Shown in pieces: positions 1 to 5,282 of a stretch of DNA of 6,683 nucleotides. Source of the stretch: an uncultured Eubacteriales bacterium. GTDB taxonomy: Bacteria > Bacillota > Clostridia > Oscillospirales > Butyricicoccaceae. The stretch lies in the NCBI GenBank assembly GCA_934675045.1, contig CAKUPI010000105.1, positions 1 to 6,683 on the forward strand, read 5' to 3'. The notes under the pieces are model-generated. The model worked only from the letters and a program-made list of their open reading frames with translations, did no database searches and was not told where the DNA came from. The translations under genes were made by a program, and so were the position numbers. The number at the start of each line of letters is the position of its first letter. Positions within the stretch are counted from its first letter, which is position 1.

Positions 1-10
1 CATAAATCTA

Positions 11-760
11 TTATTTTGTTACAGTAAAATAGGATGCGAACGGAACAGCTTCAATCCAGTAATAATCATCGCTTTCTATAAAATTGGCATAAAAAGATGC
101 GGAAAATTGTACGCTCTTTCCATTTGCAGAAATATCCGCAGCTGTGTTAACGTTGTATACTTCTTTAAACAAAATTTCTGTCGGCGTACCAACCGGAGAG
201 CCCCAATAGGCAGTTCCAACAGGCGCGTCTACCGTTGTTTGTATAGCGAGCGTAGCAGACGCTTCTCTAATAATCCCATCAAGTATATTTGCATTATAGG
301 TGTAAAACCCCACTATTTGATATTTAAAATTCCGAATAACCGCTAAATCACCTGTGCTTGAACCGTTGGGCAATTCTCGATAGGCAATATAGTCTCTGCT
401 TACTGTAAATTCTTGATCTCCGGGCAATGCCACACTTTTGAGCTTGGCGTTCACACCCGCACTCTCTGTGCATCTAACAGGGAGTGCAATCGTTACATTG
501 TTTTCAGCAAGGCCTACTATAATTTCATTAATATTTCCTGCTATGTAATTGTCCAAATTTTCTTGATAGAATTTTTCTGTTATATCCTGTCCAGCCTCAT
601 TGTACACATTACAGCCTTCCGCATCAGTTTCAAAAAATAAAAGTAAATCCTCATCCACATTGGTAATCGACATTCCCACTTGAGTTGTCGACAAGTCCAC
701 CGCTAATAGATTGGTAGATAATAGACAGATCAATATCAACATTGCCATTTTTCTTTTCAT
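11..760 (-). CDS. Small secreted protein of unknown function (paralogue of its upstream neighbour)
   Basis: I do not recognise a family. The start is the ATG at 758-760 because AAAGGAG (771-777) lies 10 nt upstream; a start 9 codons earlier would lie inside the preceding gene. This gives 249 aa. Residues 1-20 form a signal peptide: a basic MKRK start, a hydrophobic core, and likely cleavage after A20 (LLA/VD). No lipobox or other membrane segment is seen, so export is likely. The mature part looks beta-rich and has only two cysteines (C50, C97). Residues 58-68 read QDITEKFYQEN, almost the same as in the next gene at the same distance from the start. The gene lies 16 nt after its neighbour, and its binding site directly follows that gene's TGA, so the two are probably co-transcribed and translationally coupled. 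The gene is AT-rich, unlike the rest of the window. No function can be given. Confidence 0.8.
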   Translation of the reverse strand: MKRKMAMLILICLLSTNLLAVDLSTTQVGMSITNVDEDLLLFFETDAEGCNVYNEAGQDITEKFYQENLDNYIAGNINEIIVGLAENNVTIALPVRCTESAGVNAKLKSVALPGDQEFTVSRDYIAYRELPNGSSTGDLAVIRNFKYQIVGFYTYNANILDGIIREASATLAIQTTVDAPVGTAYWGSPVGTPTEILFKEVYNVNTAADISANGKSVQFSASFYANFIESDDYYWIEAVPFASYFTVTK

Positions 761-776
761 AATAGGTATTCTCCTT

Positions 777-1466
777 TCAATATCCATATGTTCCTTGAAT
801 AGTCAGCGTAGGGAATGTTCCGAGATAGTGAGACGATTCGTTGGCCCTAACCTTAACGATGAGCGCAAGCTTAAAAGTAACTGTTTGGTGATCGTTTCCA
901 AAGACTGGATTGTACGAAATTTTATCTGTGATTGTCGCCATCCATCCCATATCAGGTGCATGATTATAAAAATACACATCAGGAGACAACGTCGGCTTTG
1001 TTGCGCTCATAATCATACCAAAATTATGGTTAGTGACATAGCTTGCCAACATGGTTCCGTCCATCCATACTCTGTATTGAGAATCCCCATGTGCATTCAG
1101 CAAATTCAGCATCTCGCTAAATTCTCGCTCAACATTAATAGTTATATCTCCCGGCGCGCGGGTCTGAATAGAGCAAAGCGTGATCTTCTCAATACGTTTT
1201 ATATTCATCTGAATATCAGCTAAGATAGTTTCCATTTGCTGATTATTATAAAAAGCAATATTTCTCTGATAAAATGATTCCGTGACATCCTGCATATCTT
1301 CATCAAAAAATTGATATTGCTCCTTAGCCCCTGCAAAAAAATCGTTTATTTTTGCAGTCATTCGAATAGAAAACTCACTCATCGGCTTTTCTGCCGCAAT
1401 ACCCGTAGGCATTACAATTGTTAACAGCAAAATCAAAGTGATAAATAATGATATTTTTCGTTTCAT
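777..1466 (-). CDS. Small secreted protein of unknown function, first gene of the pair
   Basis: I do not recognise a family. Two in-frame ATGs lie close together. The one at 1464-1466 is chosen because AAAGGAG (1474-1480) sits 7 nt upstream of it but only 1 nt from the ATG at 1470-1472; it also gives the same MKRK start as the neighbour. The protein is 229 aa. Residues 1-25 are a signal peptide (KRK, then a long Ile/Leu core, cleavage probably after GIAA). Residues 59-69 read QDVTESFYQRN and match the block in the downstream gene. C98, the only cysteine, also lines up with C97 there without gaps. The rest is less alike, though both C-terminal parts look beta-rich. A sigma-70-like promoter lies about 40 nt upstream. 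A role on the cell surface or in the medium is inferred from the signal peptide only. Confidence 0.8.
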   Translation of the reverse strand: MKRKISLFITLILLLTIVMPTGIAAEKPMSEFSIRMTAKINDFFAGAKEQYQFFDEDMQDVTESFYQRNIAFYNNQQMETILADIQMNIKRIEKITLCSIQTRAPGDITINVEREFSEMLNLLNAHGDSQYRVWMDGTMLASYVTNHNFGMIMSATKPTLSPDVYFYNHAPDMGWMATITDKISYNPVFGNDHQTVTFKLALIVKVRANESSHYLGTFPTLTIQGTYGY

Positions 1467-1504
1467 CTCCATGCTCCTTTCCCATTTTAAATTAGCTTAT
1501 TATT

Positions 1505-1533
1505 ATAATACTTCTTTCTACCGCGATATTCAA
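1505..1533 (-). promoter_or_regulatory. Sigma-70/SigA-type promoter for the secreted-protein pair
   Basis: On the minus strand, TTGAAT (1528-1533, four of six consensus bases) and TATTAT (1505-1510, five of six) are separated by exactly 17 bp. Transcription would begin near 1498, giving a leader of about 30 nt before the ATG at 1466. A second TATAAT overlaps the -10 but would need a 20-bp spacer. The region is AT-rich, so chance matches are more likely than elsewhere in the window. Confidence 0.55.
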
Positions 1534-1569
1534 CGGCTTAATTCAATAAAGTTTTTGTAGAAAAATGGT

Positions 1570-1598
1570 AATTTTGCACAAATATTTGTCGAAAAATT
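1570..1598. repeat. Inverted repeat around a perfect 12-bp palindrome
   Basis: ACAAATATTTGT (1578-1589) is its own reverse complement. It is flanked by AATTTT (1570-1575) and AAAATT (1593-1598), which extend the dyad with two mismatched bases per side and a one-base offset. It lies about 37 bp upstream of the -35 box of the secreted-gene promoter. It could be an operator for a dimeric regulator; no regulator can be assigned. Confidence 0.45.
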
Positions 1599-1684
1599 GC
1601 GGGCGTATAGTTGCTTATACATAAATACGCGGCGCAGATGCCCCTTTCAGGGCCGGTTGACGCATACCGGCTGCGCGTTCCCGC

Positions 1685-1716
1685 AAAAAAAGCGGCGCGC
1701 CGCAGCGCGCCGCTTT
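1685..1716 (-). terminator. Intrinsic terminator of the decarboxylase unit
   Basis: AGCGGCGCGC (1691-1700) and GCGCGCCGCT (1705-1714) form a perfect 10-bp stem with a 4-nt loop. Two further A-T pairs may extend it. On the minus strand it is followed by seven T residues (1685-1691). It lies 22 nt beyond the stop codon of the small OadG-like gene, so it ends that transcript. Confidence 0.9.
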
Positions 1717-1737
1717 CCCCTCTGTCGGTTTCGGGCC

Positions 1738-1878
1738 TCAGCGCCCGGACGTCACCCTGTTTAACAGGGCGGCAAAGCCCCAGACGGCGCAGATGACGGC
1801 AAAAATGCCGACCATCCCCTTGGCCATGATGGGCAGCGAGACGGCAAAGGCGTCGGGGTTCCATGAAAAGCTGAACAT
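1738..1878 (-). CDS. OadG-like small subunit of a Na+-translocating decarboxylase
   Basis: This is a 46-aa protein found by reading the minus strand after the beta subunit. AAGGAGG (1886-1892) lies 7 nt before the ATG and overlaps the TAA of the upstream gene, so translation is probably coupled. Residues 1-12 begin with an aromatic segment (MFSFSWNPDAF). Residues 21-40 form one hydrophobic helix (GMVGIFAVICAVWGFAALLN), ending in RVTSGR. In OadG/MmdD-type gamma or delta subunits a single N-terminal membrane helix anchors and helps assemble the membrane complex. In some Clostridia a very short OadG-related protein follows the beta subunit, and this one fits in size, order and topology. It lacks the longer polar C-terminal tail of classical OadG. 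The assignment rests on context and shape more than on diagnostic residues. Confidence 0.75.
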   Translation of the reverse strand: MFSFSWNPDAFAVSLPIMAKGMVGIFAVICAVWGFAALLNRVTSGR

Positions 1879-1890
1879 CGGACTTCCTCC

Positions 1891-3000
1891 TTAATGAATC
1901 AGGTTTTCCACCAGCGTAATGATCAGTCCGCCGGCGATGACCGAGGCGATCTGCCCGCCGACGTTGGCGCCGGCGGCGTGCATGAGCAAGAAATTGTCCG
2001 GGTCCTCTTCGCGGCCCATCTTGTGCACCACGCGCGACGCCATCGGGAAGGCCGAAATGCCGGCCGCGCCGATCATGGGGTTGATTTTGTTTTTGCTGAA
2101 CAGGTTGAGAAACTTGGCGAAAAAGACGCCGCCCACCGTGTCAAAGACAAAGGCGACCAGCCCGAGCGCGATGATCACCAGCGTCTCGACGGTGACAAAA
2201 AGCTCGGCCTGCATTTTAAAGGCCACCGAAATGCCCAGCAGCAGGGTGATGAGGTTGGCCAGCTCCTTCTGCGCGCTCTGCGAAAGGCTGTCGAGCACGC
2301 CGCACTCGCGCACCAGGTTGCCGAACATCAGAAAGCCGATGAGCTCCGCTGACTTGGGCGCAATGGTTCCGGCCACGACGGTGACAAAAATGGGAAAGAC
2401 AATTTTGGTCGTTTTAGAGACGTTTTTGGGGTTGTACGGCATACGGATGAGCCGCTCCCTGCGCGTTGTGACGGCGCGGATGACGGGCGGCTGCACAATG
2501 GGCACCAGCGCCATGTACGAGTAGGCGGCCACCATGATGGCTCCCTGATACTGCGAGCCGAAGTAGTTGGCGACGTAAATGGAGGTCGGGCCGTCGGCCG
2601 CGCCGATAATGGAAATGGCCGCGGCGTCGATCAGTCCGAAGCCGAAGAGCATGGCCACCATGAGCGTAAAGAAAATGCCGAACTGCGCCGCGGCGCCGAA
2701 GAGCAGCATTTTGGGGTTGGCCAGCAGCGGCCCGAAGTCGATCATGGCGCCGATGCCGATGAAGAGCAGCAGCGGAAACAGCTCGCTGGCGATGCCGGCG
2801 TTGAACAGCGTCTCAATGGCCTCGGTGCTGACAAAGGGCAGGTTGACCAGAATGGCGCCGAAGCCCATCGGCAAAAGCAGCGCCGGCTCCATGTCGCGCT
2901 TGATGGCAAGGGTGATGAGCACGACGCCGATGGCGATCATGACGCCCTCCTGCCAGGTGAAGTTGAGCACATTGCCGAACAGTTCGTTGAGAAATTGCAC
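1891..3000 (-). CDS. oadB: Sodium ion-translocating decarboxylase subunit beta (OadB/MmdB/GcdB family)
   Basis: This is the membrane subunit that decarboxylates carboxybiotin and uses the energy to export Na+. The GTG at 2998-3000 is chosen: AGAGGGGG (3008-3015) lies 7 nt upstream, and it gives 369 aa starting VQFLNELFGN, a usual family length and N-terminus. The reading frame stays open farther upstream, but that part is low-complexity Gly/Arg/Ala and looks non-coding. The protein has many hydrophobic helices. Residues reported as essential in Klebsiella OadB (D203, Y229, N373, G377, S382, R389) match by spacing D136 (in GAADGPTSIY), Y162, and N307, G311, S316 and R323 (in INPMIGAAGISAFPMASR). 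The conserved end FLLMHAAGANVGGQIASVIA (337-356) is also present. The substrate could be oxaloacetate, methylmalonyl-CoA or glutaconyl-CoA; the alpha subunit that would decide this is not in the window, so the symbol names only the family. Confidence 0.95.
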   Translation of the reverse strand: MQFLNELFGNVLNFTWQEGVMIAIGVVLITLAIKRDMEPALLLPMGFGAILVNLPFVSTEAIETLFNAGIASELFPLLLFIGIGAMIDFGPLLANPKMLLFGAAAQFGIFFTLMVAMLFGFGLIDAAAISIIGAADGPTSIYVANYFGSQYQGAIMVAAYSYMALVPIVQPPVIRAVTTRRERLIRMPYNPKNVSKTTKIVFPIFVTVVAGTIAPKSAELIGFLMFGNLVRECGVLDSLSQSAQKELANLITLLLGISVAFKMQAELFVTVETLVIIALGLVAFVFDTVGGVFFAKFLNLFSKNKINPMIGAAGISAFPMASRVVHKMGREEDPDNFLLMHAAGANVGGQIASVIAGGLIITLVENLIH

Positions 3001-3046
3001 GCAGAATCCCCCTCTTTTTCTTCCGAAGCACAAGCCCCCGCGGGCA

Positions 3047-3233
3047 GCGAAAGCCAATCCCCCGCCGCCAAGGCTGAGGCTCAAGGCCCCTCGGACGGCG
3101 AAAGCCAGTCTCCCGCCGCCAAAGCCGAGGCCCTCGCGCGGGCAGCGAAGCTTCCGGCACCGCCCCGCAAACGGCGCGGCAAAGGCTGCCCGCACCGCCA
3201 AGGCCAAGGCACAAGGCCCCTCGGACGGCGAAA
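3047..3233. repeat. Imperfect direct repeats in the leader of the beta-subunit gene
   Basis: A 36-bp unit at 3047-3082 recurs at 3098-3133 with 31 of 36 bases identical and a period of 51 bp. A separate 22-bp stretch at 3082-3103 (reading AAGGCCCCTCGGACGGCG in part) recurs exactly at 3212-3233. A weaker copy of the unit start lies near 3138-3150. The array lies between the promoter at 3255-3283 and the GTG at 3000, so it would be part of the 5' untranslated RNA of the beta subunit. Its function is unknown. Confidence 0.75.
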
Positions 3234-3254
3234 ACTGCCCCCGATGCCACTTTT

Positions 3255-3283
3255 ATCATATCAAAATCCAGTTTTTTTGTAAA
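3255..3283 (-). promoter_or_regulatory. Sigma-70/SigA-type promoter of the decarboxylase unit
   Basis: On the minus strand, TTTACA (3278-3283) and TATGAT (3255-3260) each match five of six consensus bases and are 17 bp apart, with an A-rich start to the spacer. It is a short AT-rich island in GC-rich sequence, which makes it stand out. The transcript would start near 3248, leaving about 245 nt before the beta-subunit start. Confidence 0.7.
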
Positions 3284-3632
3284 GAACATCCCGCGGCAAA
3301 GAGGAGGGCCGTCTCCCCCTGCGGGAGTGCTTTTTTGCCATTTTCGCGGGGCTCGAACCCGCCGCCGCGGCAGGCTTGCGGCAGGCTTGCGGGGCAAAAT
3401 GATCTTTTTCATAATGGAAGCGGTGTTTTCGACACTTTTCGCGCCGGCTGTATTGTAATATATTAACAGTGACATGCGTGGGCTGCTTAGTTTTTACGGG
3501 CCTTCAAGAAAAGATTCAGGCGATAGACCATACGTTTTCCTCTTCGGCGTGCGATCTGCCATCGCCTGTGAACCTTGCAGGTCCGGGAAAAGATTGTGCA
3601 GCGCCAGTGCAGAAGAAAAAAGGGGGATCACG
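3284..3632. other. Non-coding region between the decarboxylase promoter and the XRE gene
   Basis: No supported gene is seen on either strand. It holds an 11-bp tandem duplication, GCAGGCTTGCG (3370-3380 and 3381-3391), and a 10-bp palindrome TAATATATTA (3456-3465) in a short AT-rich patch. It also holds an 8-bp inverted repeat, CAGGCGAT (3517-3524) with ATCGCCTG (3561-3568), upstream of the regulator. A weak plus-strand promoter may be TCGACA (3429-3434) with TATTGT (3451-3456) and a 16-bp spacer. If so, the regulator has a leader of about 170 nt containing the inverted repeat. Confidence 0.4.
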
Positions 3633-3857
3633 ATGCGAACCGCTTTGTATTTTGCAGATGAGATTTTTGATGCGCGCACCCAAAGGGACCTGACGCAGGC
3701 CCAAGTGGCGGAAATGGCAGACATCTCGGTCCGTTGGTACCAGAAGCTGGAGAGCGGAGAGGCGGTGCCCGGCTTTAACGTCTGCCTGCGGGTGGCCAAG
3801 GCACTCAGCATCGACCTGAACCGGCTGGCCCAGCGGGTGGAAATCTGCGAGATTTGA
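3633..3857 (+). CDS. Small XRE-family helix-turn-helix regulator
   Basis: The ATG at 3633 is chosen because AAGGGGG (3620-3626) lies 6 nt upstream. The frame is open farther left, but that part has no family resemblance or binding site. The protein has 74 aa and is essentially one Cro/CI-type DNA-binding domain. Residues 18-28 (RDLTQAQVAEM) form the first helix of the motif, residues 32-40 (SVRWYQKLE) the recognition helix, and residues 46-62 the following helices, including CLRVAKALSIDL. The run LTQAQVAE...SVRWYQKLESG is typical of XRE proteins. There is no sensor or oligomerisation domain, so a signal cannot be named. It stands alone: a terminator follows 15 nt after the stop and the next gene is convergent. 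Its target could be its own promoter or the divergent decarboxylase unit; this is inference from position. Confidence 0.85.
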   Translation: MRTALYFADEIFDARTQRDLTQAQVAEMADISVRWYQKLESGEAVPGFNVCLRVAKALSIDLNRLAQRVEICEI

Positions 3858-3871
3858 AAAACATAAGGCGG

Positions 3872-3903
3872 CAGCCGGGGGAAATCCCCCGGCTGTTTGT
3901 TTT
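3872..3903 (+). terminator. Intrinsic terminator of the XRE gene
   Basis: CAGCCGGGGG (3872-3881) and CCCCCGGCTG (3886-3895) form a perfect 10-bp stem; an additional A-T pair can close the loop. It is followed by TTTGTTTT on the plus strand. On the minus strand the T residues start only about 9 nt after the stem, so use as a shared terminator for the convergent DegV gene is possible but weaker. No other terminator is seen after that gene. Confidence 0.85.
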
Positions 3904-3947
3904 GCTGCGTTTTTTCGTGCGGTTTTGCGGAAAGGCCGGCGCGGCGG

Positions 3948-4844
3948 TCAGTTGACGCGCCGATCGCCCCAGAAAAAGAGGGCGACGGTTCCGGGGCCGG
4001 TGTGGCTGCCGATGGTCGTGCCTACGTAGTTGATCTCGACACGGCCGTTGAGCTTTTTGAAGCGCTTTTCGATGAGATCGGCGACGGCGCGGGCATCCTG
4101 CATGCAGGCCGACTGCGAGATGTAGCACTTGCCCGAGTAGTTCAGGCCGTCCTGCGCGTGCTCTGCCATGCGGTTGACAATTTCGTCGATGACCTTCTTT
4201 TTGGGGCGGATTTTGGCGCGGGGAATGAGGCGGCCGAGGTTGTCCATATTGAGCAGGGGGCAGATGCCCAGAACGGTGCCCACCATGCCGGCCGTTTTGG
4301 AGATGCGCCCGCCCTTGACGTAAAAGGACAGGTCGGTGGAGAAAAACCAGTGATGCAGCTCGAGCCGGTGGTCCTGCGCCCACCGGTACAGGGAATCGAG
4401 GTCCATGCCGTCGTCGCGCAGATCGGCCAGCGTGTCCATGATCAGCCCGTAGCCCGAGGAGGCACCCAGGGAGTCGACGATATAAAGGGTGCGTTCGGGG
4501 TATTTTTCACGCAGCTGCTCGGCGGCGACGCAGGCGGCGCTGTAAGCGCCCGACAGCCCCGAGGAAAGCGACACATGCAGAATGTCGCGCCCCGCTTCCA
4601 AAAAGGGGGTGAAGTACGCGATAAACTCGTCGACGTTAACCTGCGAGGTTTTGGAGTCGGCGCCGTCGGCCAGCGCCTTGTAAAATTCTTCAAAGGGAAT
4701 GGACTTTCCCAAATCGTCGGCATACTGCCTGCCGTCGAGGGAAAAATGGAAGCAGACGTAGTGAATGTCGCGCGCTGCAAAGTGCTCGGCCGACAGATCG
4801 GCGGTGGAGCAGCAGCTGAGGATGTAATTTTGCATATCGATCAT
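3948..4844 (-). CDS. DegV-family fatty-acid-binding protein
   Basis: DegV proteins bind a single fatty acid. The studied FakB members present it to the kinase FakA for phosphorylation and phospholipid synthesis; other members have unknown partners. The ATG at 4842-4844 is chosen for AAAAGGAG at 4849-4856, only 4 nt away. The frame is open upstream, but that part crosses the promoter. The protein is 298 aa, within the family range. Family motifs in order: SCCSTADL (10-17) at the usual DS-x-x-DL position, KTSQVN (65-70), SLSSGLSGAYSAA (92-104), which forms the carboxylate-binding region, GGRISKTAG (178-186), and GSHTGPGTVALFF (279-291) with H281. The first motif has Cys-Cys where many members have Thr-Asp. 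No fakA is nearby. The protein is probably cytosolic, with no signal peptide. Confidence 0.93.
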   Translation of the reverse strand: MIDMQNYILSCCSTADLSAEHFAARDIHYVCFHFSLDGRQYADDLGKSIPFEEFYKALADGADSKTSQVNVDEFIAYFTPFLEAGRDILHVSLSSGLSGAYSAACVAAEQLREKYPERTLYIVDSLGASSGYGLIMDTLADLRDDGMDLDSLYRWAQDHRLELHHWFFSTDLSFYVKGGRISKTAGMVGTVLGICPLLNMDNLGRLIPRAKIRPKKKVIDEIVNRMAEHAQDGLNYSGKCYISQSACMQDARAVADLIEKRFKKLNGRVEINYVGTTIGSHTGPGTVALFFWGDRRVN

Positions 4845-4857
4845 GACGCTCCTTTTC

Positions 4858-4883
4858 AAAAAGAGGCGGCCGAAGAAGGCCGC
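4858..4883 (-). promoter_or_regulatory. Terminator-like hairpin in the DegV leader
   Basis: GCGGCC (4866-4871) and GGCCGC (4878-4883) form a 6-bp all-GC stem with a 6-nt loop. On the minus strand the hairpin is followed by CTC and five T residues (4858-4862), then directly by the ribosome binding site. It lies between the promoter and the DegV start, so it could cause early termination or protect the 5' end. The stem is short, so the evidence is modest. Confidence 0.4.
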
Positions 4884-4901
4884 GCCCCCGGTACTCCTCG
4901 T

Positions 4902-4907
4902 ATTATA
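4902..4907 (-). promoter_or_regulatory. Promoter -10 element for the DegV gene
   Basis: A perfect TATAAT (minus strand) stands in the AT-rich stretch TGGTATATAAT, where the TG could act as an extended -10. No good -35 box is found 16-18 bp upstream (best TTTCTT). Transcription would start near 4895, about 50 nt before the DegV ATG. Confidence 0.55.
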
Positions 4908-4977
4908 TACCATTCCGCGCCCGGAAGAAAGGGATAATGTCCATTTGAGGGAAAAATGCAGTCCTTGTCGCAAAGAG

Positions 4978-5115
4978 CCGCCGAACTTTTAGGCCTTTTT
5001 GTGCGCACGGTTCGGCGGATTCTCCGGCCGCTGTAATTCGTCAGCTCACAGCCGCCGCACGGCCCAATCGGCCTGCCCCTGGCGGTTTTCGCGTATTCAC
5101 ACTGTTTCGCAGTGT
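4978..5115. other. Gene-free stretch with three inverted repeats
   Basis: The gap between the DegV promoter and the Opp terminator (about 4908-5202) has no supported gene. It holds three dyads in a row. CCGCCGAAC (4978-4986) pairs with GTTCGGCGG (5010-5018), 9 bp with a 23-nt loop. GGCCGCTGT (5026-5034) pairs with ACAGCCGCC (5048-5056) with one C-C mismatch. ACACTG (5099-5104) pairs with CAGTGT (5110-5115) with a 5-nt loop. A structured RNA is possible, but no convincing promoter or known RNA family is recognised and the sense strand is undetermined. Confidence 0.35.
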
Positions 5116-5202
5116 CCGCAAAGCAGCGCAGACCGGCAGCGCAGCCGCTGGTCAAAGACTCGTGCCAAAGCCGAGGGGAAGTTATTTCCACCCCTCCGGC
5201 CA

Positions 5203-5242
5203 CAAAGGAAAACGCCCATGGGGCAATGCTCCCCATGGGCGT
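5203..5242 (-). terminator. Intrinsic terminator of the Opp/Dpp operon
   Basis: ACGCCCATGGGG (5212-5223) and CCCCATGGGCGT (5231-5242) form a perfect 12-bp stem with a 7-nt loop. On the minus strand it runs into TTTTCCTTTG. It lies about 40 nt after the stop codon of the OppF-type ATPase, so the ATPase is the last gene of the operon. Confidence 0.88.
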
Positions 5243-5282
5243 GAAAAGCGGAAAAGCAGGGAAACCTACGGCGGCAGGTCCA

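Noticed and set aside
1..3. ATG at the left edge on the minus strand as start of a third secreted-protein gene
   Set aside because: It lies 7 nt after the previous stop with no ribosome binding site, and no coding sequence is available to judge.
1538..1864. Minus-strand 108-residue frame over the small OadG-like gene
   Set aside because: It starts inside the 46-residue gene in another frame, runs through the terminator hairpin, and has no binding site.
3001..3207. N-terminal extension of the beta subunit by 69 residues
   Set aside because: The extension is Gly/Arg/Ala repeat sequence unlike the family, while the GTG at 3000 has a well-spaced binding site and gives the family N-terminus.
2995..3282. 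Plus-strand Ala/Pro/Lys-rich open frame over the repeats as an actual gene
   Set aside because: It starts at a TTG without a ribosome binding site, overlaps the beta-subunit start, and its repeat words continue in another frame after about 3133. The codon-phase pattern is kept as a finding only.
3313..3336. Plus-strand terminator (CTCCC/GGGAG then TTTTTT)
   Set aside because: The stem is only 5 bp, the T run begins 3 nt after it, and no plus-strand gene lies upstream to be terminated.
3346..3362. tRNA T-arm look-alike on the minus strand (GCGGGTTCGAGCCCCGC)
   Set aside because: The stem and TTCGAGC loop fit, but no matching acceptor, D or anticodon arms are found; the nearest pairing (CATTTT with AAAATG) gives too short a molecule. 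No CCA-like end and no duplicated att copy is visible.
3370..3391. 11-bp tandem duplication as a CRISPR or mobile-element trace
   Set aside because: There are only two contiguous copies, without spacers, flanking repeats or a transposase; simple slippage explains it.
1919..3466. Long plus-strand open frames (1919-2524 and 2579-3466) opposite the beta subunit
   Set aside because: They mirror a clearly real minus-strand gene in GC-rich DNA, have no binding sites, and their translations are low-complexity Ser/Met/Pro strings.
3897..4937. 346-residue plus-strand frame opposite the DegV gene
   Set aside because: It is the antisense of a gene with all DegV motifs, starts inside the XRE terminator, and has no family resemblance.
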